DNA of 64,000 nucleotides from Bacteriovorax sp. PP10 (GTDB taxonomy: Bacteria > Bdellovibrionota > Bacteriovoracia > Bacteriovoracales > Bacteriovoracaceae). The notes beneath the pieces are model-generated. The model searched no databases. It was given only the letters and a program-made list of their open reading frames with translations, and had not been told where the DNA came from. Of this stretch, positions 19,404 through 27,508 are shown one piece after another (positions within the stretch are counted from its first letter, which is position 1; each line of letters opens with the position of its first letter). The stretch spans positions 1,488,001-1,552,000 of the forward strand of contig NZ_JAYGJQ010000002.1 of the NCBI RefSeq assembly GCF_035013165.1, in the 5' to 3' direction. The translations under genes and the position numbers were made by a program.

Positions 19404-20201
19404 ATGAAACAAATCACACTATCACTTGCTGTACTCAGTTCTGTATTTTTAATGGGCTGTTCGTCAGACAAGGACATCAAGGCGCAAATCTCGAAGGCCT
19501 TACAAGAGGATCCAACGATCCTGACTAAAGCAATCGAGCAACACCCGGCCGAATTCATTACGGCGCTCCAAAATGCTGCTAAAAACGCTCAAGAATCGAT
19601 GGCAAAAGTAAAAGAAGATGAAGAAAAGAAACAGCTGGAAGAATCTTTCAGCAAACCGCTGATCGCCGAAATTCGTTCTGATGAGGCGATCCGTGGTCCT
19701 AAAGATGCGGTTCTTACACTGGTAGAATACTCGGATTTCGAATGTCCATTCTGTTCACGCGGTAATGAGACAGTAGAAAAGCTAATGAAGAAATACGAAG
19801 GGAAAATTAGATTCGTCTATAAGCACCTTCCATTAAGCTTTCATGAAAAGGCGATGATCTCTGCTCAATATTTTGAAGCTATCAGAATTCAAAATAGCGA
19901 CAAGGCCTTTGCTTTTCATGACGAAATTTTTAAAAATCAAAGTAAGTTAAAAGAAGGTACGGCGTTCTTGGATTCTGCAGCCAAGAAAGCTGGTGCCGAT
20001 ATGGTTAAACTTAAAAAAGATCTCAACTCAGATGCGGTAAAAAATAGAATCGCAGCTGACGTCGCAGAAGCAGGTAAATTCGGAATGTCGGGAACTCCAG
20101 GGTTCCTTATCAATGGGGTGCCAGTAAGAGGGGCGTATCCGGCCGAATACTTTGTTTCATTAATTGAAGAACTTCAAAAACGCGGACAAGTTAAGATCTA
20201 A
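19404..20201 (+). CDS. DsbA-like thioredoxin-fold lipoprotein
   Basis: The signal ends in the lipobox LMGCSS, so the protein is a lipoprotein facing the periplasm. A helical stretch (residues ~25-90) precedes a DsbA-type thioredoxin fold with active-site CPFC (YSDFECPFCSRG) and the cis-proline region MSGTPGFLING. It would oxidise or isomerise disulfides, like DsbA, DsbG or ScsC; the helical N-terminus may allow oligomerisation. AGGAGG precedes the ATG. It is probably monocistronic. Confidence 0.9.
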   Translation: MKQITLSLAVLSSVFLMGCSSDKDIKAQISKALQEDPTILTKAIEQHPAEFITALQNAAKNAQESMAKVKEDEEKKQLEESFSKPLIAEIRSDEAIRGPKDAVLTLVEYSDFECPFCSRGNETVEKLMKKYEGKIRFVYKHLPLSFHEKAMISAQYFEAIRIQNSDKAFAFHDEIFKNQSKLKEGTAFLDSAAKKAGADMVKLKKDLNSDAVKNRIAADVAEAGKFGMSGTPGFLINGVPVRGAYPAEYFVSLIEELQKRGQVKI

Positions 20202-20221
20202 AACAACAACATTTCAAGATT

Positions 20222-20266
20222 GATTGGCCTTAAGAATTTAGGGCCAATCGAGCTTGGAGTTGGCCT
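20222..20266. repeat. Alternating TTGGCC / GGCCAA / TTGGCC elements
   Basis: GATTGGCC (20222-20229) pairs with GGCCAATC (20242-20249). GGCCAA (20242-20247) also pairs with TTGGCC (20260-20265), which is followed by TTTCCTTTT. The two hairpins exclude each other; the second would be a weak terminator for the DsbA-like gene. Confidence 0.5.
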
Positions 20267-20453
20267 TTCCTTTTCTGACAGTCATTACCAATTCAAATGT
20301 AAGAAACAGTAAGAGTAATCCGTCATTTTAATGACTTACTAAACCACTTTATCGTCAAATTAGTGACTTATACAATGTAAGTTTAGTTTCCATATATCAA
20401 GTACTTAATAGGCTTATTCACACTATTAGGCTCACTAATGGCACCTTTTAAAC

Positions 20454-20470
20454 TTGGCACGAGCTGTGCA
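20454..20470 (+). promoter_or_regulatory. Sigma-54 promoter
   Basis: TTGGCACGAGCTGTGCA has the -24 GG (20456-20457) and -12 GC (20468-20469) with exactly ten bases between them and the full TGGCACG box. No protein start follows at a suitable distance with a ribosome site, but a terminator does, about 100 nt downstream. The region 20267-20453 is AT-rich and could hold activator sites; I saw no clear one. Confidence 0.75.
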
Positions 20471-20480
20471 ATTAGTATTA

Positions 20481-20577
20481 GTGTGTGTGTGGAGAAACTA
20501 TTAAAAGGATTTTTTTAGCTCTCCTGTGAATGTCTCTCAAAAAGCCCATTGCTGAAATATGCACTGGGCTTTTTTGT
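20481..20577 (+). ncRNA. Candidate sigma-54-dependent small RNA (~97 nt)
   Basis: Between the sigma-54 promoter and a good intrinsic terminator lies about 100 nt with no credible reading frame. The transcript would start about 12 bases after the -12 GC. It can form a 5' hairpin, GGAGA (20491-20495) with TCTCC (20520-20524), and an inner AAAA/TTTT stem that leaves GGA in the loop, and then the terminator hairpin. A GGA in a loop is the kind of site CsrA/RsmA binds, but one such site is weak evidence. No known RNA family was recognised. Confidence 0.55.
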
Positions 20578-20580
20578 TTT
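20538..20580 (+). terminator. Intrinsic terminator of the candidate small RNA
   Basis: AAAAAGCCCA and TGGGCTTTTTT form a strong stem around a 16-base loop, followed by a T-rich tail. It ends about 65 bp before the next coding gene. Confidence 0.85.
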
Positions 20581-20645
20581 AGGACTCTTCTTTTACAATT
20601 ACAATCAATACTGTTTTAGAAACTCAACCAACATTGGAATCCACA

Positions 20646-21095
20646 ATGAAAAAATTAATTTGTCTTTTATCTTTAGTGCTCTCTACAAATCTTTGGGCCG
20701 CTGGTGGCGCAAATGGATTAGGTATTGTGCTTGGTGATCCATCAGGGATTACGTTTCAACACAAAATCAATGAAAGACAATTTGCTGACTTTTATTTTGC
20801 TTACAACTGGGATGATGAAGTGATGTTTATGGGTGACTATAAATTCCGTCTTCCAGGACTTTTCCCGTCAGATGTTCCAGTCATGCCTTACGTAGGTATT
20901 GGGGCCTTCTTAAAAATTGAAGATCACAAACATAACGACGATCTGGCCCTTGGTGTTCGTATCCCATTAGGGGTTGAATGGAAGATTCCAGAAGCACCGA
21001 TCACAGTGTTTGGAGAGCTTGTCCCTGCGCTTAAAATTATTAAGAGAACTGATGGTGACTTCCAGGCCGGTGTTGGAGCAAGGTACTTCTTTTAA
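20646..21095 (+). CDS. Small outer-membrane beta-barrel-like protein
   Basis: The 149-residue product has a signal peptide ending near LWAAGG. The mature chain alternates hydrophobic and polar residues in beta-strand fashion and ends in ARYFF, the terminal aromatic typical of outer-membrane barrels. No specific family was recognised. The ATG at 20646 is preferred over the upstream TTG since the signal starts there. Its stop overlaps the next start (TAATG). Confidence 0.8.
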   Translation: MKKLICLLSLVLSTNLWAAGGANGLGIVLGDPSGITFQHKINERQFADFYFAYNWDDEVMFMGDYKFRLPGLFPSDVPVMPYVGIGAFLKIEDHKHNDDLALGVRIPLGVEWKIPEAPITVFGELVPALKIIKRTDGDFQAGVGARYFF

Positions 21096-21661
21096 TGAGT
21101 CAGTATTTCGAAAATAATATCTTCAACGCTGAAGATTTCTCCCACGACTCAAGCAGCAGTGCTGAGTTTGTGGGATGCCAATTTATTGGCATCGACTTCA
21201 GCGAGTTTAATTTTAGTAAACTCAAATTTTTAGACTGCACTTTTTCTGAATGCAATTTGAGTAACGTCAGCTTAAAGAGCGGAGTCTTTCGAGGTGTGAG
21301 TTTTAAGAAATCAAAACTCATAGGCCTTAACTGGACAGAGACGACAACTTTAGCGAGCTGTACTTATTCTGACTGCATAATGGACTACGGTGTTTTTCAA
21401 TCGATGAATTTAAAAGGCTTCAGCTTCACTGATTGTAAAATGATGGAAGTAGAGTTTGGTGATTGTCAGTTGGTGAAGGCGAGTCTCAGGGGTTGTGTGC
21501 TTCGAGGGTCGTCTTTTAATAAAACGAATTTAAGTGAAGCTGATCTTCGTGGTTCGACGGAATACTTTATTGATGTTCGGTATACTAACATTAAAAAGGC
21601 CAAATTCAGTATGCCTGAAGCACTTGGTCTTTTATCTTCATTGGATATTGTCCTTGAGTAG
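21095..21661 (+). CDS. Pentapeptide-repeat protein
   Basis: The 188 residues are built of repeated five-residue units of the A(D/N)LXX type, for example FVGCQFIGIDFSEF, LKFLDCTFSECNLS and NLSEADLRGS, which form a right-handed quadrilateral beta-helix. Some members (QnrB, MfpA) mimic DNA and protect gyrase; whether this one does is unknown. There is no signal peptide. The start overlaps the stop of the outer-membrane gene, so the two are co-translated. Confidence 0.85.
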   Translation: MSQYFENNIFNAEDFSHDSSSSAEFVGCQFIGIDFSEFNFSKLKFLDCTFSECNLSNVSLKSGVFRGVSFKKSKLIGLNWTETTTLASCTYSDCIMDYGVFQSMNLKGFSFTDCKMMEVEFGDCQLVKASLRGCVLRGSSFNKTNLSEADLRGSTEYFIDVRYTNIKKAKFSMPEALGLLSSLDIVLE

Positions 21662-21735
21662 GCTTCGTCTACTAGGCAGAAGAATCTCAATTTGAAGAAT
21701 TTTGCTTAAAATTTTCCTTGGCGCATAATGATCAT

Positions 21736-22458
21736 ATGCGTTTACACTATTTAAAATTTTTATCTTCTTTCGTTCTCTTTTTTTGCATTAGTTTTGTTTC
21801 AGCAGCAGACAAAATAAGCATTAGAGTCGGGGGTTATAATTTCCCTCCATTTGTTGAACAAGATGGTCAGGCCGGAATGGTAAACGACCTGCTAAAAAAG
21901 TTAAATAGTTCACAGGAAAAATTTCAATTTGTTTTTGTCAGCACAAGTGCGAATCGAAGATACCGTGATTTGAAAGATAAAAAAATGGATTTGATCTTCT
22001 TTGAAGATGAGAGCTGGAGTTGGGATGGCCCGGACACTCCTCATCTTAAGACCGGAGTTATTGTCAATGGTGGTGAGATGTTCGTCGCCCTTAAAAAGAA
22101 GTCTCGTGATCAAAAGTACTTTGATTCTTTTAATCGCAAAAAAATCAGAGGGATTTTTGGTTATCATTACAATTTTGCCAATATGAAAACAGACCCTGAA
22201 TTGTTGAGAAAAAAAGGTATCAGTCTTGGCCAGAGTAATGAGGAGAATTTAAAAGATCTTCTCGAGGAACGTATCGATATCATCGTTATGAACTCATTTG
22301 TTATAGAAAAAAAGTTAAAAGAAGATCCAACACTGAAAGAGAAGTTATTAATTAGCACTAAGAAAGATCAAACTTATCAATTAAGAATCATGTTGAATCC
22401 CCAATCTCAGATATCAGCAGAAGAGATTGAAAAACTTACCTTGGCGAATTTAAAATGA
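21736..22458 (+). CDS. Periplasmic solute-binding protein (family 3 type)
   Basis: A signal peptide (~27 residues) is followed by a bilobed solute-binding fold like those of amino acid ABC transporters: GGYNFPPFVEQDG at the start, a DLIFFEDE region, and an ERIDIIVMNSF region near the end. There are no transporter genes nearby. The stop overlaps the next histidine kinase start by four bases, so it probably acts as the sensory subunit of that kinase. The ATG at 21736 is favoured over the TTG at 21718. Confidence 0.8.
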   Translation: MRLHYLKFLSSFVLFFCISFVSAADKISIRVGGYNFPPFVEQDGQAGMVNDLLKKLNSSQEKFQFVFVSTSANRRYRDLKDKKMDLIFFEDESWSWDGPDTPHLKTGVIVNGGEMFVALKKKSRDQKYFDSFNRKKIRGIFGYHYNFANMKTDPELLRKKGISLGQSNEENLKDLLEERIDIIVMNSFVIEKKLKEDPTLKEKLLISTKKDQTYQLRIMLNPQSQISAEEIEKLTLANLK

Positions 22459-23930
22459 GACTTACCAGCAAGCTTGTGCGGGATGCATTCATATTCTTGG
22501 TTGTGATCTCACTTCCGGCCTACTTTTTTGCTTTTAACTACACTTTGAATAAAAATAAAAGTGAGCGAGAGCAAACGATCGTGAAGCATATATTAAGTTT
22601 TAAGGGCTCTTTAAGTGAAGCTCTCTGGTTTGGTGACTATCCTTACACAAAACAAATCTTAAATGCCTTATCGTATAATGATGGTGTGACTCAAGTCAGT
22701 TTGATTGATGAGAGCATGAAGATGGTGTTTGATGTCACTTCAAAAGGGCATACGCATTCAGCAGAGCTTCTAAAGAAGAAGGAGCAATTTTTAAAAAGTC
22801 ATTCTTATGAAACAGATGGAGTTAAGATCATTCCAGATGAGAAAGCTCTTAGCAATTATCTACTCATTTCCCTGTCAAAACAAAATGAAGATAAACTTGA
22901 AAAACTTGGAGTGCTCCATGTTCTTTATCACTATGATGATTTAAAAAAAGAGGCCCGAGTTACTGCTATGATTATGATTGCAGTCCTACTGGTTGTTTTT
23001 CTCTTATTTTTCCTTTTTGAATATTTATACCTAAGAACCTTGTTAATTAAACCGTTATCAGATCTGGAACAAGCGATCGGCAAGATGAATTCTTCTGGAG
23101 ATATTCGATTGCCTGTAAATCAAAATCATATTTTTGAAATTGCGAGTCTGACAAAAACTTTTAATAAAATGGGTGAAGAACAGCAGCATAGTGCGAGCAT
23201 TATCAATGCCCAGCAGTCGAAGATGATCAACATCAGTAAGATGTCTTCTTTGGGAGAGATGGCCGCCGGAGTGGCCCATGAAATCAATAACCCATTGATG
23301 ATCACCAGAGGGTATTTAGATAAAATTCAAAAAACAGTTAATACTGACTTGGAAAAATACTCTGAAATTGCAGTTCCCGTAGAAAAGGCCATTAATGGAG
23401 TTATGAGAGTTGCAAAAATAGTTTCAGGTTTGAGAAGCTTTGCCCGCAATGGTAACAGCGATCCTATGGCCAGTGTCGATCTTGATAAGATACTTTCTGA
23501 AACTTTAGAGATGTGTTTTGAGCGCTTCAAGCATGGAGAAATAGCATTACAGACAACGAATACGGTTACAGCTAAAATCCTTTGTAGAGAGTCTCAGATC
23601 TCTCAAGTCTTTTTGAATTTACTGAATAATGCCTTCGATGCAGTGACCGAAAATGAAGTCAAAGAAAAGTGGGTCAGGCTTCAAGTCGAGGAAGATAAGA
23701 CGGCCAGTGGAAAAATCGTTATTCGTATCATTGATTGTGGAAATGGGATTCCTGAAGAAGTCGCTAAAAAAGTTCTCGAGCCATTTTTTACCACAAAAGA
23801 AACGGGCAAAGGAACAGGTTTAGGCCTAAGTATCTCGGTTGGGATCATTGAAGATCACAATGGGAGATTATACCTGGATGCAAAACACCCCAACACATGT
23901 TTTGTTATCGAATTACCAGTTGGCACTTAA
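22455..23930 (+). CDS. Membrane sensor histidine kinase
   Basis: The 491 residues have a membrane helix at 10-28, a periplasmic loop of ~150 residues, a second helix near 175-198, a HAMP-like linker, a His near residue 275 in VAHEINNPL, an N box (NLLNNAFDAV) and the ATPase motifs DCGNGIP and GTGLGLSIS. The H box is of the NtrB type. No receiver-domain gene is adjacent, so the partner response regulator lies elsewhere. Translation is coupled to the solute-binding gene. Confidence 0.9.
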   Translation: MRLTSKLVRDAFIFLVVISLPAYFFAFNYTLNKNKSEREQTIVKHILSFKGSLSEALWFGDYPYTKQILNALSYNDGVTQVSLIDESMKMVFDVTSKGHTHSAELLKKKEQFLKSHSYETDGVKIIPDEKALSNYLLISLSKQNEDKLEKLGVLHVLYHYDDLKKEARVTAMIMIAVLLVVFLLFFLFEYLYLRTLLIKPLSDLEQAIGKMNSSGDIRLPVNQNHIFEIASLTKTFNKMGEEQQHSASIINAQQSKMINISKMSSLGEMAAGVAHEINNPLMITRGYLDKIQKTVNTDLEKYSEIAVPVEKAINGVMRVAKIVSGLRSFARNGNSDPMASVDLDKILSETLEMCFERFKHGEIALQTTNTVTAKILCRESQISQVFLNLLNNAFDAVTENEVKEKWVRLQVEEDKTASGKIVIRIIDCGNGIPEEVAKKVLEPFFTTKETGKGTGLGLSISVGIIEDHNGRLYLDAKHPNTCFVIELPVGT

Positions 23931-24847
23931 TTCTCATGATCCATAATTTTATAAATCAAAGAAGCTAGTGTGCGTGCTCCTTTTTGAGAAAGATTGTCGT
24001 AAACCGGATTGTATTCGTAAAAACCATAATGCTTCACTCGTAAAACATCCTGAGCATAAGTCAGAAGTTCTTCGACAAAGTGGTAGGGAAGACCGCGGTG
24101 ATTAACGGCGCTCACTCCTTCCATAATTCCAGCATCAAGAGCGTCAGCATCGAGACTGAAGAGATAAAGAGCTTCGTGATCGTAAGGCATCATGCGCTCG
24201 AAGAGTTTTCTATTGTTCACAAAATTTTGAGTCAGGTGTTTTAAGTCGTCATAAGTCGCGACCACTTCTTTTGCTCTCCCTAATTCATTCATCGTCGTTT
24301 TTGAATTAGCAAAGTCGTGGATCCCAAGTTGGATCAGTTCGAACTTACCTTCAAATTCGTTGGCAAATTGTCTGAATGGAGTTCCAGAGTTGTGAAACTC
24401 ATCAATTCTCGTGTCGAGGTGAGCGTCGATATTGATGACTTTGATTTTTTTATATTTTGTATTCAGTGCTTTCAGGAGTGGGTAAACGTGATCGTGGCCA
24501 CCACCAAGGTAAATAAATTTTCGCGCTTTTGGATAGCTTCCAAAGGCCGTTGCCAGCGTCGTCGCATATTCGCTTTGCGCATAAGAAAAATCTTCCTCTT
24601 CCAGACGAGGATTTGCCACCTCAATATCGGACCAAGTCTGTTCATTATGCAGGGCCAGCTTCTTCACAATATTCAAAATAGCTTCCGGGGCAAAGCCTCC
24701 GCCACGTCTTCCGAAATTCCTAATTGTCCCTATGTCAGAAGAGGATTTGAAAAAAAGAATGTCAGCTTCAGAAGGTTTGGTTCTGTTAGTGATCACGCGT
24801 TCGCTGTCTCTAGTGCTGGCGTTTTCAAGAATTAAATCTTTTTTCAC
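23927..24847 (-). CDS. Arginase/agmatinase/formimidoylglutamase-family hydrolase
   Basis: A ureohydrolase of 306 residues with the binuclear-metal motifs GGGHDH (near 118), NIDAHLDTR and SLDADALDA. The GGGH form of the first motif and the SGTPFR segment point to formimidoylglutamase (HutG), which releases formamide from N-formimino-glutamate in histidine breakdown, rather than arginase. No other hut genes are in the window, so the substrate is unproven. The 3' end overlaps the kinase gene by four bases on the other strand. Confidence 0.8.
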   Translation of the reverse strand: MKKDLILENASTRDSERVITNRTKPSEADILFFKSSSDIGTIRNFGRRGGGFAPEAILNIVKKLALHNEQTWSDIEVANPRLEEEDFSYAQSEYATTLATAFGSYPKARKFIYLGGGHDHVYPLLKALNTKYKKIKVINIDAHLDTRIDEFHNSGTPFRQFANEFEGKFELIQLGIHDFANSKTTMNELGRAKEVVATYDDLKHLTQNFVNNRKLFERMMPYDHEALYLFSLDADALDAGIMEGVSAVNHRGLPYHFVEELLTYAQDVLRVKHYGFYEYNPVYDNLSQKGARTLASLIYKIMDHEN

Positions 24848-24884
24848 GGGTGTTCCTTAATTTGCGGTTTACCAAAATGGCGAT

Positions 24885-26303
24885 GTGAGTATATCATTAA
24901 AAGATCAAATGAATAAAGACTGGTTTATATTTAAAGGTACTCACCATCTCGGTCCGTTTTCTTTAGAGGAAATGGAAGAGTTTTTCGCTGTGGGCGAAAT
25001 CAACGCTCAGTCGTTGGTGTGGCGCGAAGGCGCCGAAAAATGGGAAGCGCTTGGCAAAACCCGTGACCTGGCCTTTTTAATCAATAAAACAAAGGCCGCT
25101 GCAGCTGCTCCTGTTGGGCTTCCGCCGTTGCCAGATGAAGATGATGACCTTCCACCGCCAGCTCCGCCAGTGTTGCCGCATTCTACCGGAAGTGGCCCCG
25201 TAAACGATGAACCACCACCGATTCCACTGGATGCGATTTTAAATCCAAAAGGAAGGACGTTTAATAAACCACAAAGTTCATTAAATTCTCCGAAAGTTCT
25301 ACTGATCGTACTTGCGACTTTTTTTGTGATCGTGATGTGCTGGTTCTTTATGAACGAGAAGTCTTCAGCGATTCAATTGCGTGTAAAAGGTGTGATGCCG
25401 GTTTACGTAGAAAAGCTGCAAGAAATTGCCGCGCAAAAGACTCCGTCAATTTCTGTGGCCATGGCCTTATCTCTTGATGGCAAGACTCTTTACGCTTCAA
25501 CTAACAAAGAAGGCGAGATTCTCTCAATCATAAAACTGCAATCGCTTCCAAAAAGAACGCTGGGAACTGAAGACGTTGAGATCATGGTTAGAGGAGCGAT
25601 TAAAAATCACCTTGGTGAGTTTGCAAAAATGCAGTTAACGAAGGGCACTCAATTTGTTCCAGGTGAATACAATGTGGACTTCACTGGCCGCAAGCTTCAC
25701 TTCTTAAACAGAAAATTTAAATTTTTAAACAAGTACGCTTTCTTTAAAAAATTAAACACTGACTATACTTATACAACGTCAGCTTTAATTTATTCAGGGA
25801 CTCCAAGAGAGTTTGAAAAGAAGATTAACGAGTATAAAGATACGATCGTGAACGAGAAACTTAAGCCGTTAACGGATAAGTTAGAGCGTATGCAAACTTT
25901 TCTATCGATCTTAAATAAGACGGTTGAAGACTATCTTCTGGCGCTTGAAAGCTTGAAGAAACCGAAAGATATTTCAAAGTACGAGTCTCAGTATATTAAA
26001 GAAATTTCTCCGATTATTCAGTCGTTGGTTTTAGCTGCCGTTGATTTACAAAAGAAAACGGAGAGTGACGAAGATGATACGAGAAATAGACTCGCTTCTT
26101 ATGGAACTCAAGTTCAATTAGGTAAACAGATCGGGGAGCTTGGCTCAGATATGATTACTGAAACAGAAAAAATGAAGAAGATTACTTCGTCTGAGAAGAC
26201 TTTTTTAAAGAATAAATTTGAACAACGTTATAAGTTTATTAAGAGTCAGGTTGATAGTCATATTACAAAGCTTCAAGCTGAGATTCAGAAAATTTCTAAT
26301 TAA
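24885..26303 (+). CDS. GYF_2-domain membrane protein of unknown function
   Basis: The first ~60 residues form a GYF_2-like domain (DWFIFKGTHHLGPFSLEEMEE, then LVWREGAEKWEALG). A Pro-rich linker follows (near 85-110) and a single membrane segment near 145-160. The remaining ~300 residues are helical with long charged stretches and would lie outside the cytoplasm. GYF_2 domains often bind proline-rich partners. The start may be GTG 24885 or ATG 24909; neither has a strong ribosome site. The next gene, a lipoprotein, starts 19 bp downstream and may share the transcript. Confidence 0.8.
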   Translation: MSISLKDQMNKDWFIFKGTHHLGPFSLEEMEEFFAVGEINAQSLVWREGAEKWEALGKTRDLAFLINKTKAAAAAPVGLPPLPDEDDDLPPPAPPVLPHSTGSGPVNDEPPPIPLDAILNPKGRTFNKPQSSLNSPKVLLIVLATFFVIVMCWFFMNEKSSAIQLRVKGVMPVYVEKLQEIAAQKTPSISVAMALSLDGKTLYASTNKEGEILSIIKLQSLPKRTLGTEDVEIMVRGAIKNHLGEFAKMQLTKGTQFVPGEYNVDFTGRKLHFLNRKFKFLNKYAFFKKLNTDYTYTTSALIYSGTPREFEKKINEYKDTIVNEKLKPLTDKLERMQTFLSILNKTVEDYLLALESLKKPKDISKYESQYIKEISPIIQSLVLAAVDLQKKTESDEDDTRNRLASYGTQVQLGKQIGELGSDMITETEKMKKITSSEKTFLKNKFEQRYKFIKSQVDSHITKLQAEIQKISN

Positions 26304-26322
26304 TCATTGGAAGGAGTTTTGA

Positions 26323-26802
26323 GTGAAAAAGATTTTAAGCGTTCTTATTTTAATGTCATTGTCTTCTTGTTCTAGTCTTCTTCCAACAACCCCAAAAGTT
26401 CTTCCGCCCTTTGATCAAAAAGTGAATTGCACTCCGAAATCGCTAATCTACCTTGATCAAAATATTCAGACCGGTAAACGTTCTGTAACTGAAAAAATTA
26501 AAAGTCATCAGCGCTATAGAAGCTTTGTGAAGACGAAGCTGGATGCAGCTCATGCTTGTTACTTGAAAGAAGTCGAACAGCATAAGGACATTGATTACAG
26601 CTACAATGTTTGTATGGTGGTTGAGCTCAATGAAGAAGGGAGTGTTTCTTATCTTGATATTGAAGATAATAACAATCCACTTCCAGCATCGGTTTCAAAA
26701 TGTCTTTATGATATTTTTGAGATTATGGATTATAAGAAAGTCGGTAGCGCTGGGATTTTTAGTCAGGCGCTAAGATTCGAAAACAAGAAAACTTCAAAAT
26801 AG
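26323..26802 (+). CDS. Lipoprotein, paralogue of the one at 27855
   Basis: A GTG start with GGAAGGAG upstream leads into a signal with lipobox SSCSS. The 159-residue product contains a C-terminal block (ACYLKEV, YNVCMVV, YLDIED, KCLYDIF) shared with the lipoprotein at 27855. The pattern resembles the AgmX/PglI or TonB-like C-terminal domain, with two cysteines bracketing the core. It is separated from its paralogue by the toxin-antitoxin pair. The function is unknown. Confidence 0.8.
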   Translation: MKKILSVLILMSLSSCSSLLPTTPKVLPPFDQKVNCTPKSLIYLDQNIQTGKRSVTEKIKSHQRYRSFVKTKLDAAHACYLKEVEQHKDIDYSYNVCMVVELNEEGSVSYLDIEDNNNPLPASVSKCLYDIFEIMDYKKVGSAGIFSQALRFENKKTSK

Positions 26803-26813
26803 ACCTTTTTGAT

Positions 26814-26867
26814 AACCTTGAATAAGAAGTTCCATATTCAAGGTTGTTCTATTAACCTTGAATATGG
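26814..26867. repeat. Three alternating copies of AACCTTGAATA, two exclusive hairpins
   Basis: AACCTTGAATA (26814-26824) pairs with TATTCAAGGTT (26835-26845). The longer CCATATTCAAGGTT (26832-26845) pairs perfectly over 14 bp with AACCTTGAATATGG (26854-26867). The central copy can pair with either neighbour. A further TCTGCA/TGCAGA stem lies at about 26871-26893. The rest of 26894-27091 is AT-rich with nothing I can assign. Confidence 0.7.
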
Positions 26868-27091
26868 CCATCTGCAGGCACCGAATATGCAGACCTAAAA
26901 TAAACCTAATATAAAAAATGAGCAGTCGATTAAAGAAATTTGATGGGCACCCATTTTTACTTTTTAAATATCGTGTACATGGATTTTGCTTTGTAATTAT
27001 GAATGAGCAATAAGACCGTTTAACGATAATTCAACAAGTTACAAAGAATTCTTAATTGATTGAATTTATTTGATTTTCTCTTGTTTTATGT

Positions 27092-27103
27092 AACATATAT
27101 GTT
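27092..27103. promoter_or_regulatory. Palindromic operator candidate for the toxin-antitoxin genes
   Basis: AACATATATGTT is a perfect 12-bp palindrome 34 bp before the toxin start, in an AT-rich promoter-like stretch. Antitoxins of the HTH type usually bind such a site to repress their own operon. No clear -35/-10 pair was identified. Confidence 0.5.
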
Positions 27104-27137
27104 GCAATAGTTATAGATATGGTACAGTGGAGATGAT

Positions 27138-27497
27138 ATGGCAAGCGATGACATTTTTAATGCTGGAGTTCCAAAAGAGGTTGAAGAAGATGCAGAGTTT
27201 GTTGATTGGTCTGATGATATTGATGGAAGCCAATTAATACTTATTGAGGCGGCAAAAGAAAAAATTAAAAATCTTGGCGTCGTCAGTAGTACTAAAGATT
27301 TGCAAGATGGCCTTTATGAAAAGAAATGGAAAAATGGACTGCGACTTTATTTTGCTGTGATTGAAAATAGTAAAGGGCAAAGAACATTGCTTCTATTAGG
27401 TAGTGGCAAAGGATTAGAGCAGGATAAAGCGATTAGAAAATCGAGAGAGATTTTAAAAAAATACAAAGTCGTTAAGACAAGTATCAAAATACCTTAA
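27138..27497 (+). CDS. HigB/RelE-like toxin (HI1419-type addiction killer)
   Basis: The second half of this 119-residue protein (GLYEKKWKNGLRLYFAVIE, then LLLLGSGKG, QDKAIRKSREI) matches the pattern of the RelE-superfamily addiction killer proteins, which cut mRNA on the ribosome. The first ~35 residues are acidic and unusual. A HTH antitoxin gene starts 12 bp downstream, in the toxin-first order typical of HigBA/HI1419-1420. GGAG lies before the ATG. Confidence 0.75.
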   Translation: MASDDIFNAGVPKEVEEDAEFVDWSDDIDGSQLILIEAAKEKIKNLGVVSSTKDLQDGLYEKKWKNGLRLYFAVIENSKGQRTLLLLGSGKGLEQDKAIRKSREILKKYKVVKTSIKIP

Positions 27498-27508
27498 CAG
27501 GAATTTTT

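Noticed and set aside
20549-20737. Open frame of 62 codons crossing the small-RNA terminator
   Set aside because: It reads through a strong terminator and into the signal peptide of the next gene in another frame; no ribosome site.
26941-26960. ATGGG-CA-CCCAT followed by T residues as a terminator
   Set aside because: The loop would be only two bases, so the hairpin is not stable.
27081-27128. A -35/-10 promoter for the toxin-antitoxin genes
   Set aside because: Several weak pairs (TTGTTT, TTGCAA with TACAGT) but none with both good boxes and good spacing.
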